64,000 nucleotides of DNA from Chryseolinea lacunae (GTDB taxonomy: Bacteria > Bacteroidota > Bacteroidia > Cytophagales > Cyclobacteriaceae): NCBI RefSeq assembly GCF_016735595.1, contig NZ_JAERRB010000002.1:508996-572995 (forward strand). The letters are read 5' to 3'. Positions within the stretch are counted from its first letter, which is position 1. Each line of letters opens with the position of its first letter. The position numbers and the translations under genes were made by a program. The notes beneath the pieces were generated by a model. It searched no databases and had not been told where the DNA came from. It saw only the letters and a list, made by a program, of their open reading frames with translations. Below are positions 17,401 to 25,676 of this stretch, piece after piece.

Positions 17401-17746
17401 TGATCCAAAGATTTTCGTTTGCATCGAGAAATAGCTTGTTTACCCTGTGGGCAGGAAATGACGTGGGCTTTTTCAAATCGTGGCGATAGACGGTAAAGGA
17501 GTTTCCATCGTAGCGGTTCAGGCCGTCCTGTGTACCGATCCAGAGGTAGCCATATTTATCCTGCCGCATCGATGTGACCGCCGATTGAGAGAGTCCGTCG
17601 TCAACGGTTATTCGCTCAAAGCGTATGCTTGACTGCGCATGGAGCGAAATGGGGAAGAAGCTTAAGAAACAGATCCACAAAAGTGAAATGGAGAACCAGC
17701 CAATGTGATCTTCATGTGAGGGACACAGGTATAGATTTCTTTTCAA
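14465..17746 (-). CDS. propeller-type periplasmic sensor histidine kinase
   Basis: A 1093-residue inner-membrane sensor. A signal segment (about residues 15-38) precedes a large periplasmic region of repeated propeller units (GYLWIGTQDGLNRYDG, GVIWVGTNGLGLNKYDP, KNIWLGTDGGGLALYD, KNLWLSTNEGLNVFD). A Y_Y_Y domain (QYKLDGFDQTWNSIGG ... NYTLHIRSGNAFNDW), a transmembrane helix (FIGGAICILVLSLFLF), a coiled coil (QQQQEEIAAQNEELTAQAEAL) and the kinase core follow. The phospho-acceptor His is about residue 883 in ITAHNIRGPIARI, with N box (NLIHNALKF) and G boxes (DNGLGI, GRGLGLFLVK). No receiver or DNA-binding domain is fused, so it needs a separate response regulator; none is adjacent. A TATCTTTA promoter element lies 25 bases upstream. 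Confidence 0.9.
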   Translation of the reverse strand: MKRNLYLCPSHEDHIGWFSISLLWICFLSFFPISLHAQSSIRFERITVDDGLSQSAVTSMRQDKYGYLWIGTQDGLNRYDGNSFTVYRHDLKKPTSFPAHRVNKLFLDANENLWISYQNGLSRYEREHDDFKNYKIKVEKENVFIRNMDHLSDTLMVLSTSVGVLHFNPRTGKTHPAQSYSRFNNQNVNGIVSSSRSGDWLFTDRSIWRSLKGGRGAWTEFFTDEDQLRYNYFKSSDELYVRTGTGLWKYDTLSDRLKLIATLPKIQWPNSTVLFKTTAGTLWVAHGNISIFKNDSLSETLYHAPQDPNSLSGAFASDIYQTRDGVIWVGTNGLGLNKYDPSRSAFRYLGSFPGAPLTLADNYVNTVSAIDDQRILVSTIVGMNEIDLKNKTSKYFPVMTRNKTDLRVSNIRQDADGKAWLATNSGLMIFDGKTVVQSGNSHLNDPALEIYDILKTNVHEFLLSTNRGLLSWDQAKNSVTVLHNSGTIVMKQIGTTVWFESDEKLKIMRWNDKQIIKTFPTNGTDSLHAPRASLKCIYQDRDKNIWLGTDGGGLALYDSTTQTFMHFDETEGLSNTVVYGILEDQFKNLWLSTNEGLNVFDRKSKRVIRRFNKNDGLQGNEFNTRAFFKSASGRMYFGGVNGLTFFDPEEVLKIPSLTPKTVLTGFFIDNVKQSNLNDAQIDNLFNANAIELEWSQRNFSFEIAGLGFTFPSGVQHQYKLDGFDQTWNSIGGQNRISFTNMPAGNYTLHIRSGNAFNDWEKEGLVIRIVITEPLWRSPWFIGGAICILVLSLFLFSHQRAIFLKKRTAMLQSMVNERTRQIQQQQEEIAAQNEELTAQAEALENSNLHLENQVKRRTSRLQQLNKALADQNTQLEQFTFITAHNIRGPIARISGLINLLNKESNEREIVNHLKTSINSLDDVISDLTAVLNITQGVNKTFELVSVREQLIRVLEMLQQDIQSVGAIVRYSEFEDVKILGTKAYFQSILFNLIHNALKFTDHLKTPVITCRAEKTSDGTIITIEDNGLGIDMRYAKDKIFQLHQRFHPNVVGRGLGLFLVKTQVKAMGGSIGIESTLGQGTIFSIRFPEVEKGL

Positions 17747-17770
17747 ATAGGGGAGGGTTGTAGGCTAACA

Positions 17771-17778
17771 TAAAGATA
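17771..17778 (-). promoter_or_regulatory. putative -7 promoter element TATCTTTA
   Basis: On the minus strand TATCTTTA lies 25 bases before the ATG of the propeller sensor kinase. It matches the TAnnTTT core of Bacteroidota promoters and the motif seen before other genes here. Confidence 0.4.
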
Positions 17779-17861
17779 ACGAAAAAAAAGTATTCATACT
17801 CTTTCCGTGTGGCCCGTGATGGCTTGATGTAGCTCCTCTTGTTTAAGCGGAAGTCTCCATG

Positions 17862-19790
17862 CTAAAGTTTCCTCGGAACCGTGAACATAAAATCGCTGCC
17901 CTTTCCAGGTTCGCTCTCAACCCAAATTTTGCCGCCGTTCTTTTCGACCAGTTCTTTGCACAACGCCAGCCCCAGACCAGTTCCCTTTTCGTTTCGGGTT
18001 CCCATCCGTGTAGGACTTACCATGCCTTCGAAAAGTGTTTTTTGTCGTTGTTCGGATATTCCGATACCTGTGTCCTTCACGCTCAACTGAAGATATTGTT
18101 CTTTCACCACAGCAGAAATGGATAATGTGTCGCCGTGCTTTGAGAACTTGATGGCGTTTGTCATCAGATTTCTCAACGTGATGTTGATGGTGTCTCTGTC
18201 GGCAAATACGAAAGACTCTTCGTGTAGGTCGCTCGCTATGGTTATGTTCTTGCTGTCGGCCGACAATTGAACTAGTCTCACATTTTCGTCCACCACTCCC
18301 TTCACGTCAAAAGATTGGGGATGTAACACAATTCCATTCATCTGGCTAATGGCCCAGTGCAACAGATTTTCGATGAGGTGAAGGGTGACGCCCAGCTTGT
18401 CGTTGATCTGTTGTGTCATCAAAACAATTTCCTCCTTTTTCAAAGCGTCGTTGTTCATCAGTTGAATAAAGCCCTGAAGCGTGTGCAGCGGGCTTCTGAA
18501 ATCGTGGCTGATGATGGAAATCAACTGGGTTTTGACACCGTTCAGTTTTTCAAGACGCGCATTGTGTTCGTTTATCTTTTCGTTCTGGGTGGTAATGATG
18601 GCATTTTTCTCCCGTAGAAAATGGTTGATCTTTTTTCGTTTTGAATTTGCATACACCAGATACCCTGTCAGTCCAATAAAGAAGACGAGGCCAAGGGCAT
18701 AGGTGCGCGTCTCGAACGACGCGCGCGAAATTTCCTTCTGGCGCAGCGCGTTGTCTTTTTCAAGTAACTCAATCTGGTATTGTTTTCGTTCGAGTTCATA
18801 TTGAGCTTCCAGGGTATTCGTCTCGCGCTCTTTTTCAATGCTGAACAGGCTTTCTTTCAAGGCAATTTCTTTGTTGCGATAGTTTAGTGCTTGCTCAAAA
18901 TCGTTTAGCCCCGTATAGGATCGGTACAACGCATGATAGGCTCCTAGCTGCAATTCCTTGTTGTCAGTCTGATGCAAATTCTGAAGACTTCTTTTTGCGT
19001 AGTCGATGCTCCTGGAAAATAATTTTTTGTCAGCATACAAGGTGGCCAGAAAATTCAAGCAATGCGAAATTCCCTCCCGGTCGCCGATGCGCACAGAAAT
19101 GTTCATGGACTCATGCAACGTGGCCATGGACTGATCGGTCTTGCCCGTCTTATGATAGATCTCGGCAAGGTTAAAAAGGCTGATAGCCACGCTCGAGGAA
19201 TCAGGCTCATCACGGCCAATAGTTAGTGCTTTCAGGCCATACTGCAATGCACGTTTGTAATCTCCTACCTTTGTGTAGGTGTCCGATAAATTTGTCAGCA
19301 TTCCAACGGTTGCAGCGACGCCGTAGGTCTCTGCGATGGCAAGCGCTTTTTCATAATATTCAATCGCTTTTTTATAGTTGCCCAGACTGCAATACACAAT
19401 GCCGATGTTTCCGTAGCAATTGCCCGACAAGCCTTTTAGATTTAGTTCCTCGCTCAGGCGAAGCGCCCTTAAATGACAATTCAGCGCCTCCGGATAATTT
19501 CCTTTTGATTCCAGTGCCACGCCCTTGGTCAGGCATGCCAGTGCAATTCCTTTCTTAAAGTGTATGGATTCGGCAAGGTCAAGAGACTTTTGCGCCATGA
19601 GCAATGAACTGTCCGAATTAATAGACCAATAATGCCGCGAAATGGAGTAATAGAGGTTCACACGGGTGGTGTCGTTCATGGACTCCTTTAATTTCCCAAG
19701 GAGAGGGGCAACTTCGTTGGCCTGGCCGAGTGCTGGAAAGAGGCAGGAAACAATGAAAAATACAATCAAGGGGCCTTTGGCGGTCGCCAT
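17862..19790 (-). CDS. TPR-domain sensor histidine kinase
   Basis: A 642-residue sensor kinase with an exported TPR domain. The start MATAKGPLIVFF is preferred to an ATG 12 codons upstream because it gives a good signal peptide ending near ALGQANE. TPR repeats cover about residues 40-330 (GNYPEALNCHLRAL, GNYKKAIEYYEKAL, GDYKRALQYGLKAL, GKTDQSMATLHESM). They are followed by a transmembrane segment (YALGLVFFIGLTGYLVY), a coiled coil, a HisKA domain (His about 429 in IISHDFRSPLHTL) and a HATPase domain (NLMTNAIKFSKHGD, DTGIGI, GTGLGLALCKELVEKNGG). It has no receiver domain. It shares strand and neighbourhood with two other kinases but has its own 85-base upstream gap. Confidence 0.9.
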   Translation of the reverse strand: MATAKGPLIVFFIVSCLFPALGQANEVAPLLGKLKESMNDTTRVNLYYSISRHYWSINSDSSLLMAQKSLDLAESIHFKKGIALACLTKGVALESKGNYPEALNCHLRALRLSEELNLKGLSGNCYGNIGIVYCSLGNYKKAIEYYEKALAIAETYGVAATVGMLTNLSDTYTKVGDYKRALQYGLKALTIGRDEPDSSSVAISLFNLAEIYHKTGKTDQSMATLHESMNISVRIGDREGISHCLNFLATLYADKKLFSRSIDYAKRSLQNLHQTDNKELQLGAYHALYRSYTGLNDFEQALNYRNKEIALKESLFSIEKERETNTLEAQYELERKQYQIELLEKDNALRQKEISRASFETRTYALGLVFFIGLTGYLVYANSKRKKINHFLREKNAIITTQNEKINEHNARLEKLNGVKTQLISIISHDFRSPLHTLQGFIQLMNNDALKKEEIVLMTQQINDKLGVTLHLIENLLHWAISQMNGIVLHPQSFDVKGVVDENVRLVQLSADSKNITIASDLHEESFVFADRDTINITLRNLMTNAIKFSKHGDTLSISAVVKEQYLQLSVKDTGIGISEQRQKTLFEGMVSPTRMGTRNEKGTGLGLALCKELVEKNGGKIWVESEPGKGSDFMFTVPRKL

Positions 19791-19912
19791 GCGAGAGTCT
19801 GATAAAGTCACCAAAATAAGATGCATTTCACGTAGATAACAATCTTAATAGGCCCAATACCTTACATGTGTGTAAATCAAACACATTCAACAGACCGTGT
19901 TTGAGAAAAGAA

Positions 19913-22900
19913 TCAGCCCTTTGACTGGTGGTGGGCGTCGCTAAACTCCGAGGGCGACATTTCGAACTGTTTTCTGAACTCCTTGCTAAAATACTTACGA
20001 TCGTTAAACCCAACGGAAAACGCCACGTCGGCCACAGACATGGCGTGTTGCTTCAAAAGTTCGGCCGCCCTTTTCAACCGCATTTCTTTAATAAGGTCCG
20101 CAACCGAATAAGTTGTAAGCGCCTGTACTTTCTTATAAAGGACAGACCGGCTCATCCCAATCTCAAGAACCAGTGCATCGACGTCAAATTCCGGATTGTC
20201 CATTTTCGATTCAATGATGGCCATTAGTTTACCAATAAACTTTTCTTCCGGCGAATTTGAAGTTAATGAAATTTTGGTGGGCTGAAGAATCAATTGTTGC
20301 GAAAACTTCTCGCGCATGATCTCCTTCGCCATGAGGAGATTTTTGATCGTGAGCTCGAGTATTTTTGTATTGAACGGCTTCGAGATGTAGGCATCGGCAC
20401 CCGTGGCCAGGCCTTGCACCTGGTGCCCGACAGACGAACGCGCCGTGAGCAGGATAACCGGTATATGATTTGTGTTCTCTGTAGACTTTACCGACGTGCA
20501 CAATGCGAGCCCATCGGCACCCGGCATCATGATGTCGCTGATGATGAGATCGGGGATGTTACGCTCCATGGATAGGAGGGCATGCGATCCATTGGCGAAC
20601 TCGATGATGTCATAGTTTGGTCGTAACGTATCGGCAATAAACGACCGCACTTCGTCATTGTCTTCCGCAATCAATATGATCGGGTTCACCTGCGCTGCAA
20701 AGACCGTTTCTAATGCGGCATTCTGCACGGGGTCCGGAAACGATTCGATTTCCCGATAGTCATCGGAATAAAATGACTCAGAGACGATCTGGGTCTTATC
20801 AAAATGCTCTGTTCCTTTTTTGAGCGACACCGTAAAGGTGGTGCTACCGGCTATTTCATCGGTCCAGGTATTGCTCTTAAAATGCAACATACCCTTGTGG
20901 AGTTCTACGATTGTTTTTGAAAGCGCCAGCCCCACGCCACTTCCAATGTTCTGTCTGCCAGAGTCACCAACCTGATAAAAATTATTGAATAACTGGTCCT
21001 GGTGCGTTTCGGGAATTCCTATGCCGTTGTCGGAAACATGAATGTCCACCCATTCCTGGCGGGACTCGATGCTGAAAACAATCTTGCGATGGTCGGGAGT
21101 GAATTTAAATGCGTTGGAAAGAAGATTAAAAACTACTTTTTCAAGGTGATTTGAATCGAAGTAAAGTCCAATCGATTCTTCACTGCTAAAAAAATCATAC
21201 GCAATGCCTTTGTCGTCTGCAAGTCCCTGGAAGTGTTCGAATATTTTTCTGCAAAACGGAACGATGTCGTGTTGGGATATGTAAAGTGACATGTGTCCCT
21301 CTTCGGCTTTGCGAAAGTCCATGAGTTCTGTGACGAGCTTCAGGAGGCGCGATGCGTTGTTCCGGATCAGGAGAAGTTGCTTGCTGGCAAATCGTTCGCC
21401 GGAAAAACTATCCATCAGCTTTTGCACCGGTCCAAGAATGAGTGTGAGCGGGGTTCGGATCTCGTGCGAAATGTTTGTAAAAAAATTCATTTTCATTTGG
21501 TATAACTCCTGCCTGCGTTCATTCAGCAGATGTTCCATTTGCAGGTCGGCCCGCATTCGCCGGCGATAGTCCAGGAGGCCCAGCACAGCCGTTACAAACC
21601 CCATGGCCAGCAAAACGTAAATGGCATACGCCCACCAGGTTCTCCACCAGGGTGGAAGCACGACTAACGCCACTTCTCTGATTTCGTTGCCCCAGCGATT
21701 GCCATCGTTCGATGCCTTGATCTGAAGGGTATAGTTTCCGGGCGGGAGGTTGGTGAAATTGACGAGCCGCTGGTTGCCAAGAGGCTGCCACGCTTCAACA
21801 CCCCGTAGGCCCACAAGCTTGATGGCATACTGGCTCTTTTCAGAATTAATGTAATTAAGGGCTGCAAACTTAAAACTAACAAGACCCTGGTCGTAGTTCA
21901 ATGTTATTTTGTCGACCCGTGTGGGTGACTTTGCTATTGGAGATTCGCCTCCGATGGGAACGCGTTTGTTGTTGATCAGTATTTCCGTCAATACAATTGT
22001 TGGTGGACTGGTGTTTGTCAGCAATTTGTCGGGAGAGAAAATAGACAACCCGTTTGTCCCACCAAAAGCCAGCTCGTGTGTTTGAAGCGACAGACCACAG
22101 GTGTTCGAAAATTGATTGCCAGACAATCCGTCGGATGATTTGTAGACGGTAAAGTGAAAATCATCGGCATCAAATGGCGTACTGAATTTTCGAAACGACA
22201 ATTTCACGATGCCCAGGTCGGTGCTAAACCAAAGGTTCTGATCCTTGTCTTCGGTGATGGCATGGATGAATCGATCGGGAAGACCCAACAGGTCTGTGAT
22301 GGGATAAAATTCCTTTGATTTTACGTCGAAATAATTCAGCCCGTTTTCAGTGCCAATCCACATCCTGTGTTTCGAGTCGACAAAGAAGACGGTGACGTGA
22401 TTGTGACTTATGCGGCTTTGAATGTCTCTGCTCTTTCTATAGAGTTTCGTAAATTTCTTCGTTTTGGTGTCGTAATAGGACAAGCCATTCTGCGTGCCGA
22501 CCCAAATATTTTCCAGTGAGTCTTTAAGGAGCGCCGTAACAAAATTGTCTGCGATCGATCCGGCGCGACCTTCATTGAGATGCGAGAGAAGTGTTTGCCC
22601 GTTGCGGAAAAATTTTAATCCGCCACCGTTTGTGCCAATCCATGCGCCGCCATCATCCGGCAATATCGTGTTCACTATTTTCTCACCAAGTCGTCCTTGC
22701 CGGATGGGGATGTCGAAATGGGTGATCTTTCCAGACGATTTTTGCAAGACGCTTAATCCCTCCAGCGTGCCTATCCAAAGATTTGTTTCATCGTCGGCCA
22801 GTGATTTGATGCCATTGGTGATCCTGCCGTGGCGCGGAGACTTGACTGAGTAGTGCGTGAAAGAATCTGATTTTCTATTGACATGAGTTACGCCGCCGCC

Positions 22901-24061
22901 ATAAGTACCGACCCAAAGGGAACCATCGGCATCTTCCACCAGTGCGTTAACCAGCGGATGCAACAACCCCTTTGGACCGACGGCTTCACCGATATTGTTA
23001 AAGTTTGAATTTCCGCGGTAAAAGAAATCAATACCACCCGAGAAAGTACCTACCCACACACAGGATGCGCGATCCTTCATCAGGCATCGCGTGGCATTGT
23101 CGCTGATCGTATTTGTATTGGTGGCGTCGTGCAGGTAGTTGGTAAATTGATTGTTTGTGGTGTTCAGCTGACTAACGCCATGCTGCGTGGCAAACCACAA
23201 CGTGTTGGCATCATAGATCAGGATGTCCTTGATCCAGTCTGACGACAAACAGTTGGTGCAATTCTCTTTGAATGTATACGGATGTATTTCATTTCGCACA
23301 GCGTTGAACCGGAAGACTCCGGAAGTCTCCGTACCAAACCACAGGTCGCCATCGGCGGTTTGCCGGATCACAACAACTTTTGTAGACTGGTGTAGCCGGC
23401 TTGCCTGAATGGCATTGGGCATGGTGAGCATTTTTCTCGATGCGGGGTCAAACCTGTTCAGCCCGCTTTTTGATCCGGCCCACAGTTTTTCTTCGTTATC
23501 TATATATAAGGAGTATACGGCTTCATTAGCTAGCGAAATGGAGTCCGTTAGCGAGGCATCTTCCAGCGTCTTAGTGGTTTTGTTTAATTTTTTGAGGCCT
23601 GCGAAAGTGCCGACCCACAAATTTTTCCGGCCATCTTCGGCGATAGCGGAAATATAGTTTCTGCCGCCCTTTGCTTTCACGATGTCAATGGATTCGAATG
23701 TTTCAAGATCGCGATCAAAGCGATTTAGTCCATGGGCAGTGGCTACCCAGATGGTTTTTTCGCTGTCCATAAAAACGGCATTCACGCGATCGTTGCTGAT
23801 GCTGGTGGTGTCTGAAAAACTGTGCACGAATGTTTTGAACTCGTAGCCGTCGTAGCGTGTGAGGCCTTTCAGATTGCCGAACCAGATAAAACCCTGATCG
23901 TCCTGAAGAAATGCCGAGACCGGACTTTGCACCAGGCCTTCGCGATAAGAAAGATGTTTGAAATTGACAGGGCCCGTTTGTGCGCATAGCAAACCGCACT
24001 GAAGCCCTGTGATTAGTAGCACAAGGAAATATATACGCCAGGCCGTTGCAGAGAAGTTCAT
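19913..24061 (-). CDS. hybrid two-component system sensor/regulator (HTCS) with AraC domain
   Basis: A one-protein two-component system of about 1382 residues, starting at MNFSATAW; an ATG five codons upstream is less likely. A signal sequence is followed by propeller repeats (GFIWFGNLKGLTRYDG, KTIWVATAHGLNRFD and many more), a Y_Y_Y domain (NYTLQIKASNDGNRWG), one transmembrane helix, HisKA (His about 866, NISHEIRTPLTLIL) and HATPase (LLSNAFKF, DNGIGI, GSGVGLALSK). A receiver domain (ILIAEDNDEV, phospho-Asp about 1176 in LIISDIMMPG, KPF) and a C-terminal AraC domain with two helix-turn-helices (about 1275-1382) complete it. Such proteins sense a nutrient and activate uptake operons. The nearest SusC/SusD pair is 8 kb away with other genes between, so the link is uncertain. 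Confidence 0.95.
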   Translation of the reverse strand: MNFSATAWRIYFLVLLITGLQCGLLCAQTGPVNFKHLSYREGLVQSPVSAFLQDDQGFIWFGNLKGLTRYDGYEFKTFVHSFSDTTSISNDRVNAVFMDSEKTIWVATAHGLNRFDRDLETFESIDIVKAKGGRNYISAIAEDGRKNLWVGTFAGLKKLNKTTKTLEDASLTDSISLANEAVYSLYIDNEEKLWAGSKSGLNRFDPASRKMLTMPNAIQASRLHQSTKVVVIRQTADGDLWFGTETSGVFRFNAVRNEIHPYTFKENCTNCLSSDWIKDILIYDANTLWFATQHGVSQLNTTNNQFTNYLHDATNTNTISDNATRCLMKDRASCVWVGTFSGGIDFFYRGNSNFNNIGEAVGPKGLLHPLVNALVEDADGSLWVGTYGGGVTHVNRKSDSFTHYSVKSPRHGRITNGIKSLADDETNLWIGTLEGLSVLQKSSGKITHFDIPIRQGRLGEKIVNTILPDDGGAWIGTNGGGLKFFRNGQTLLSHLNEGRAGSIADNFVTALLKDSLENIWVGTQNGLSYYDTKTKKFTKLYRKSRDIQSRISHNHVTVFFVDSKHRMWIGTENGLNYFDVKSKEFYPITDLLGLPDRFIHAITEDKDQNLWFSTDLGIVKLSFRKFSTPFDADDFHFTVYKSSDGLSGNQFSNTCGLSLQTHELAFGGTNGLSIFSPDKLLTNTSPPTIVLTEILINNKRVPIGGESPIAKSPTRVDKITLNYDQGLVSFKFAALNYINSEKSQYAIKLVGLRGVEAWQPLGNQRLVNFTNLPPGNYTLQIKASNDGNRWGNEIREVALVVLPPWWRTWWAYAIYVLLAMGFVTAVLGLLDYRRRMRADLQMEHLLNERRQELYQMKMNFFTNISHEIRTPLTLILGPVQKLMDSFSGERFASKQLLLIRNNASRLLKLVTELMDFRKAEEGHMSLYISQHDIVPFCRKIFEHFQGLADDKGIAYDFFSSEESIGLYFDSNHLEKVVFNLLSNAFKFTPDHRKIVFSIESRQEWVDIHVSDNGIGIPETHQDQLFNNFYQVGDSGRQNIGSGVGLALSKTIVELHKGMLHFKSNTWTDEIAGSTTFTVSLKKGTEHFDKTQIVSESFYSDDYREIESFPDPVQNAALETVFAAQVNPIILIAEDNDEVRSFIADTLRPNYDIIEFANGSHALLSMERNIPDLIISDIMMPGADGLALCTSVKSTENTNHIPVILLTARSSVGHQVQGLATGADAYISKPFNTKILELTIKNLLMAKEIMREKFSQQLILQPTKISLTSNSPEEKFIGKLMAIIESKMDNPEFDVDALVLEIGMSRSVLYKKVQALTTYSVADLIKEMRLKRAAELLKQHAMSVADVAFSVGFNDRKYFSKEFRKQFEMSPSEFSDAHHQSKG

Positions 24062-24230
24062 AGGCTGAAGGTGCAACTAAAGTTAAGCAAATTAGAAATG
24101 CCAATCGCGCGATGTGTTCGATCAGGACATTTGTACCCCTTTTTCCAGACAAATTTCGCCCCTTCTTTGCCCGGCAGTCTTCAATATTTGTACAAGCAAA
24201 AACAAATCGATCACACTAAATCCAAATCGT

Positions 24231-24458
24231 ATGACACATCATCAATCGAACTGGCCCGCAGCCACACCTGAGAATTTGAAGAAGGGCTTCAGAATTCACC
24301 TTCTTGCTTTTCTGATTGCAACACCAGCCCTATGGCTTGTCTGGTACCTGACCGACAGAACGTATCCGTGGCCGCTTTGGTCAACACCAGCCTGGGCCGT
24401 CGGGGTACTCTTTCACTACCTCGGCGCATTCGTTTTCAGAAAATCAGTAAACAACTAA
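24231..24458 (+). CDS. 2TM domain protein
   Basis: A 75-residue protein starting MTHHQSNWPAATPENLKK. The frame is open further upstream, but this ATG fits the family. Two hydrophobic helices (IHLLAFLIATPALWLVWYLT and PLWSTPAWAVGVLFHYLGAFVF) are joined by a short loop TDRTYPWPLW. The basic N-terminus before TM1 and the WP-W-GV--H motif of the second helix match 2TM-domain proteins, which are often fused to or placed beside regulators. The function is unknown. The cupin gene follows after four bases, so it may be the first gene of the enzyme cassette. Confidence 0.75.
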   Translation: MTHHQSNWPAATPENLKKGFRIHLLAFLIATPALWLVWYLTDRTYPWPLWSTPAWAVGVLFHYLGAFVFRKSVNN

Positions 24459-24462
24459 TCGC

Positions 24463-25041
24463 ATGAACGAACAGCCCAGCATATTCCGGCGCATCGTGAC
24501 AGGCCATGACGCCGAAGGGAAAGCCATTATTGTTCCCAACCTGCCGCCTATGACTACACAACTCATAGGCGGTCCCGGTGGCCCTACTTTTTTTGAAGTA
24601 TGGCACACGGTGGAAACACCTGCTTTGATCACGGCACAACCCGGTACGCCCGACGAGCACAGTCTGGTGCTGGCGCCTCCGGGAAATGGAACACGCATAC
24701 GCGTTATCGAATTTCCACCCGAAGGCGAAGCGATACGAAACCTTACCGGTGCCGATGCGCAAGCCAAATTCAAATCGATGGGTGGCGAAAGCGCCTCGAC
24801 TTCGCAGGCCGGCGCGCCTCACCCATTGATGCACCGCACACAAACCGTAGACTACGGCATCGTGCTCGAAGGCGAGATAACCATGGTGCTCGATCGCGGC
24901 GAGACTACCATCAAGGCCGGTGATGTCATCATTCAGAACGGCACAAACCATGCCTGGGCTAACCGCTCCGGAAAGATATGCCGCATGGCGTTTGTGTTGA
25001 TCGACGGTCGGTTCTCTCCGGAAATTGCATCGAAAAAATAA
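24463..25041 (+). CDS. cupin-fold small-molecule enzyme or binding protein
   Basis: A 192-residue cytoplasmic protein with a C-terminal cupin barrel. Visible motifs are the first cupin strand set HRTQTVDYGIVLEGEITMVLDRGE (about residues 123-146) and the second, IKAGDVIIQNGTNHAWANRSG (about 149-169), with His163 in the usual metal-ligand position. The first motif has D/Y in place of one of the usual His ligands (VDYGIVLEGE), so metal binding may be altered. The N-terminal 100 residues (VPNLPPMTTQLIGGPGG, FEVWHT) resemble other cupins near aromatic-compound genes. It is coupled to the next gene with a four-base gap. The substrate is unknown. Confidence 0.8.
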   Translation: MNEQPSIFRRIVTGHDAEGKAIIVPNLPPMTTQLIGGPGGPTFFEVWHTVETPALITAQPGTPDEHSLVLAPPGNGTRIRVIEFPPEGEAIRNLTGADAQAKFKSMGGESASTSQAGAPHPLMHRTQTVDYGIVLEGEITMVLDRGETTIKAGDVIIQNGTNHAWANRSGKICRMAFVLIDGRFSPEIASKK

Positions 25042-25045
25042 AACT

Positions 25046-25615
25046 ATGCGCATCAAACCGTTGCCACCCGAAACCCTTGGCGTCGAAGCCCGTCACGTGC
25101 ACGACGAGATAGCCAACCTCATTGGCCGCAGTCAGAGCCAGGTCACCATGATCGACGAACAGGGGGCCTTGCTTGGTCCCTTTCCGCCCATGCTGCACTA
25201 CCCGCAGTTTGGCGTGCCGGCGTTAAGCTTCATACGAACGCTTGACATTCACGCGACACTTGAAAAACGTGTGCGTGAAGTAGCCATCCTCACCATAGGG
25301 GCAGCGTTCGGTGCCCGCTTCGAACTGTATGCACACGAGATCATGGCCATGACATTCGGCCTTCCGCCCGCGGCTATCGCAACGCTCGCAGCAGGAGGAC
25401 AGCCTCATGGATTGAACGAACAGGAAACCGTTGCACACGACATCGCCAGCGCGCTGGCAAGAGGCCGCATTGTTCCTGACGCAACCTATCAATGGGCCGT
25501 GCACCTGCTCGGACGCGAAGGCGTGGCCGAGCTTTTTTTTCTGATCGGCGGCTATAGTCTTCTGGCGATGATCTTAAACGGATTCGATATGCCAGCACCC
25601 GACAACATCCGATAG
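25046..25615 (+). CDS. carboxymuconolactone-decarboxylase-like protein without the CxxC pair
   Basis: A 189-residue protein starting at MRIKPLPPETLG. The core resembles the CMD/AhpD-like fold: LEKRVREVAILTIGAAFGARFELYAHEIMAMTFGLP (about residues 70-105), followed by a second helical bundle. CMD-family proteins with E-x-x-x-H replace the redox CxxC of AhpD; here ELYAHE is present and no cysteine is visible anywhere near, so a peroxiredoxin-reductase role is unlikely. Family members act on lactones or aromatic breakdown products, but many have no known reaction. The gene starts four bases after the cupin stop. Confidence 0.8.
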   Translation: MRIKPLPPETLGVEARHVHDEIANLIGRSQSQVTMIDEQGALLGPFPPMLHYPQFGVPALSFIRTLDIHATLEKRVREVAILTIGAAFGARFELYAHEIMAMTFGLPPAAIATLAAGGQPHGLNEQETVAHDIASALARGRIVPDATYQWAVHLLGREGVAELFFLIGGYSLLAMILNGFDMPAPDNIR

Positions 25616-25676
25616 ATCATCCATCTACACACAACACGGTTTACTAGAACATCATAAATCATTAAAATTTAAGAAA

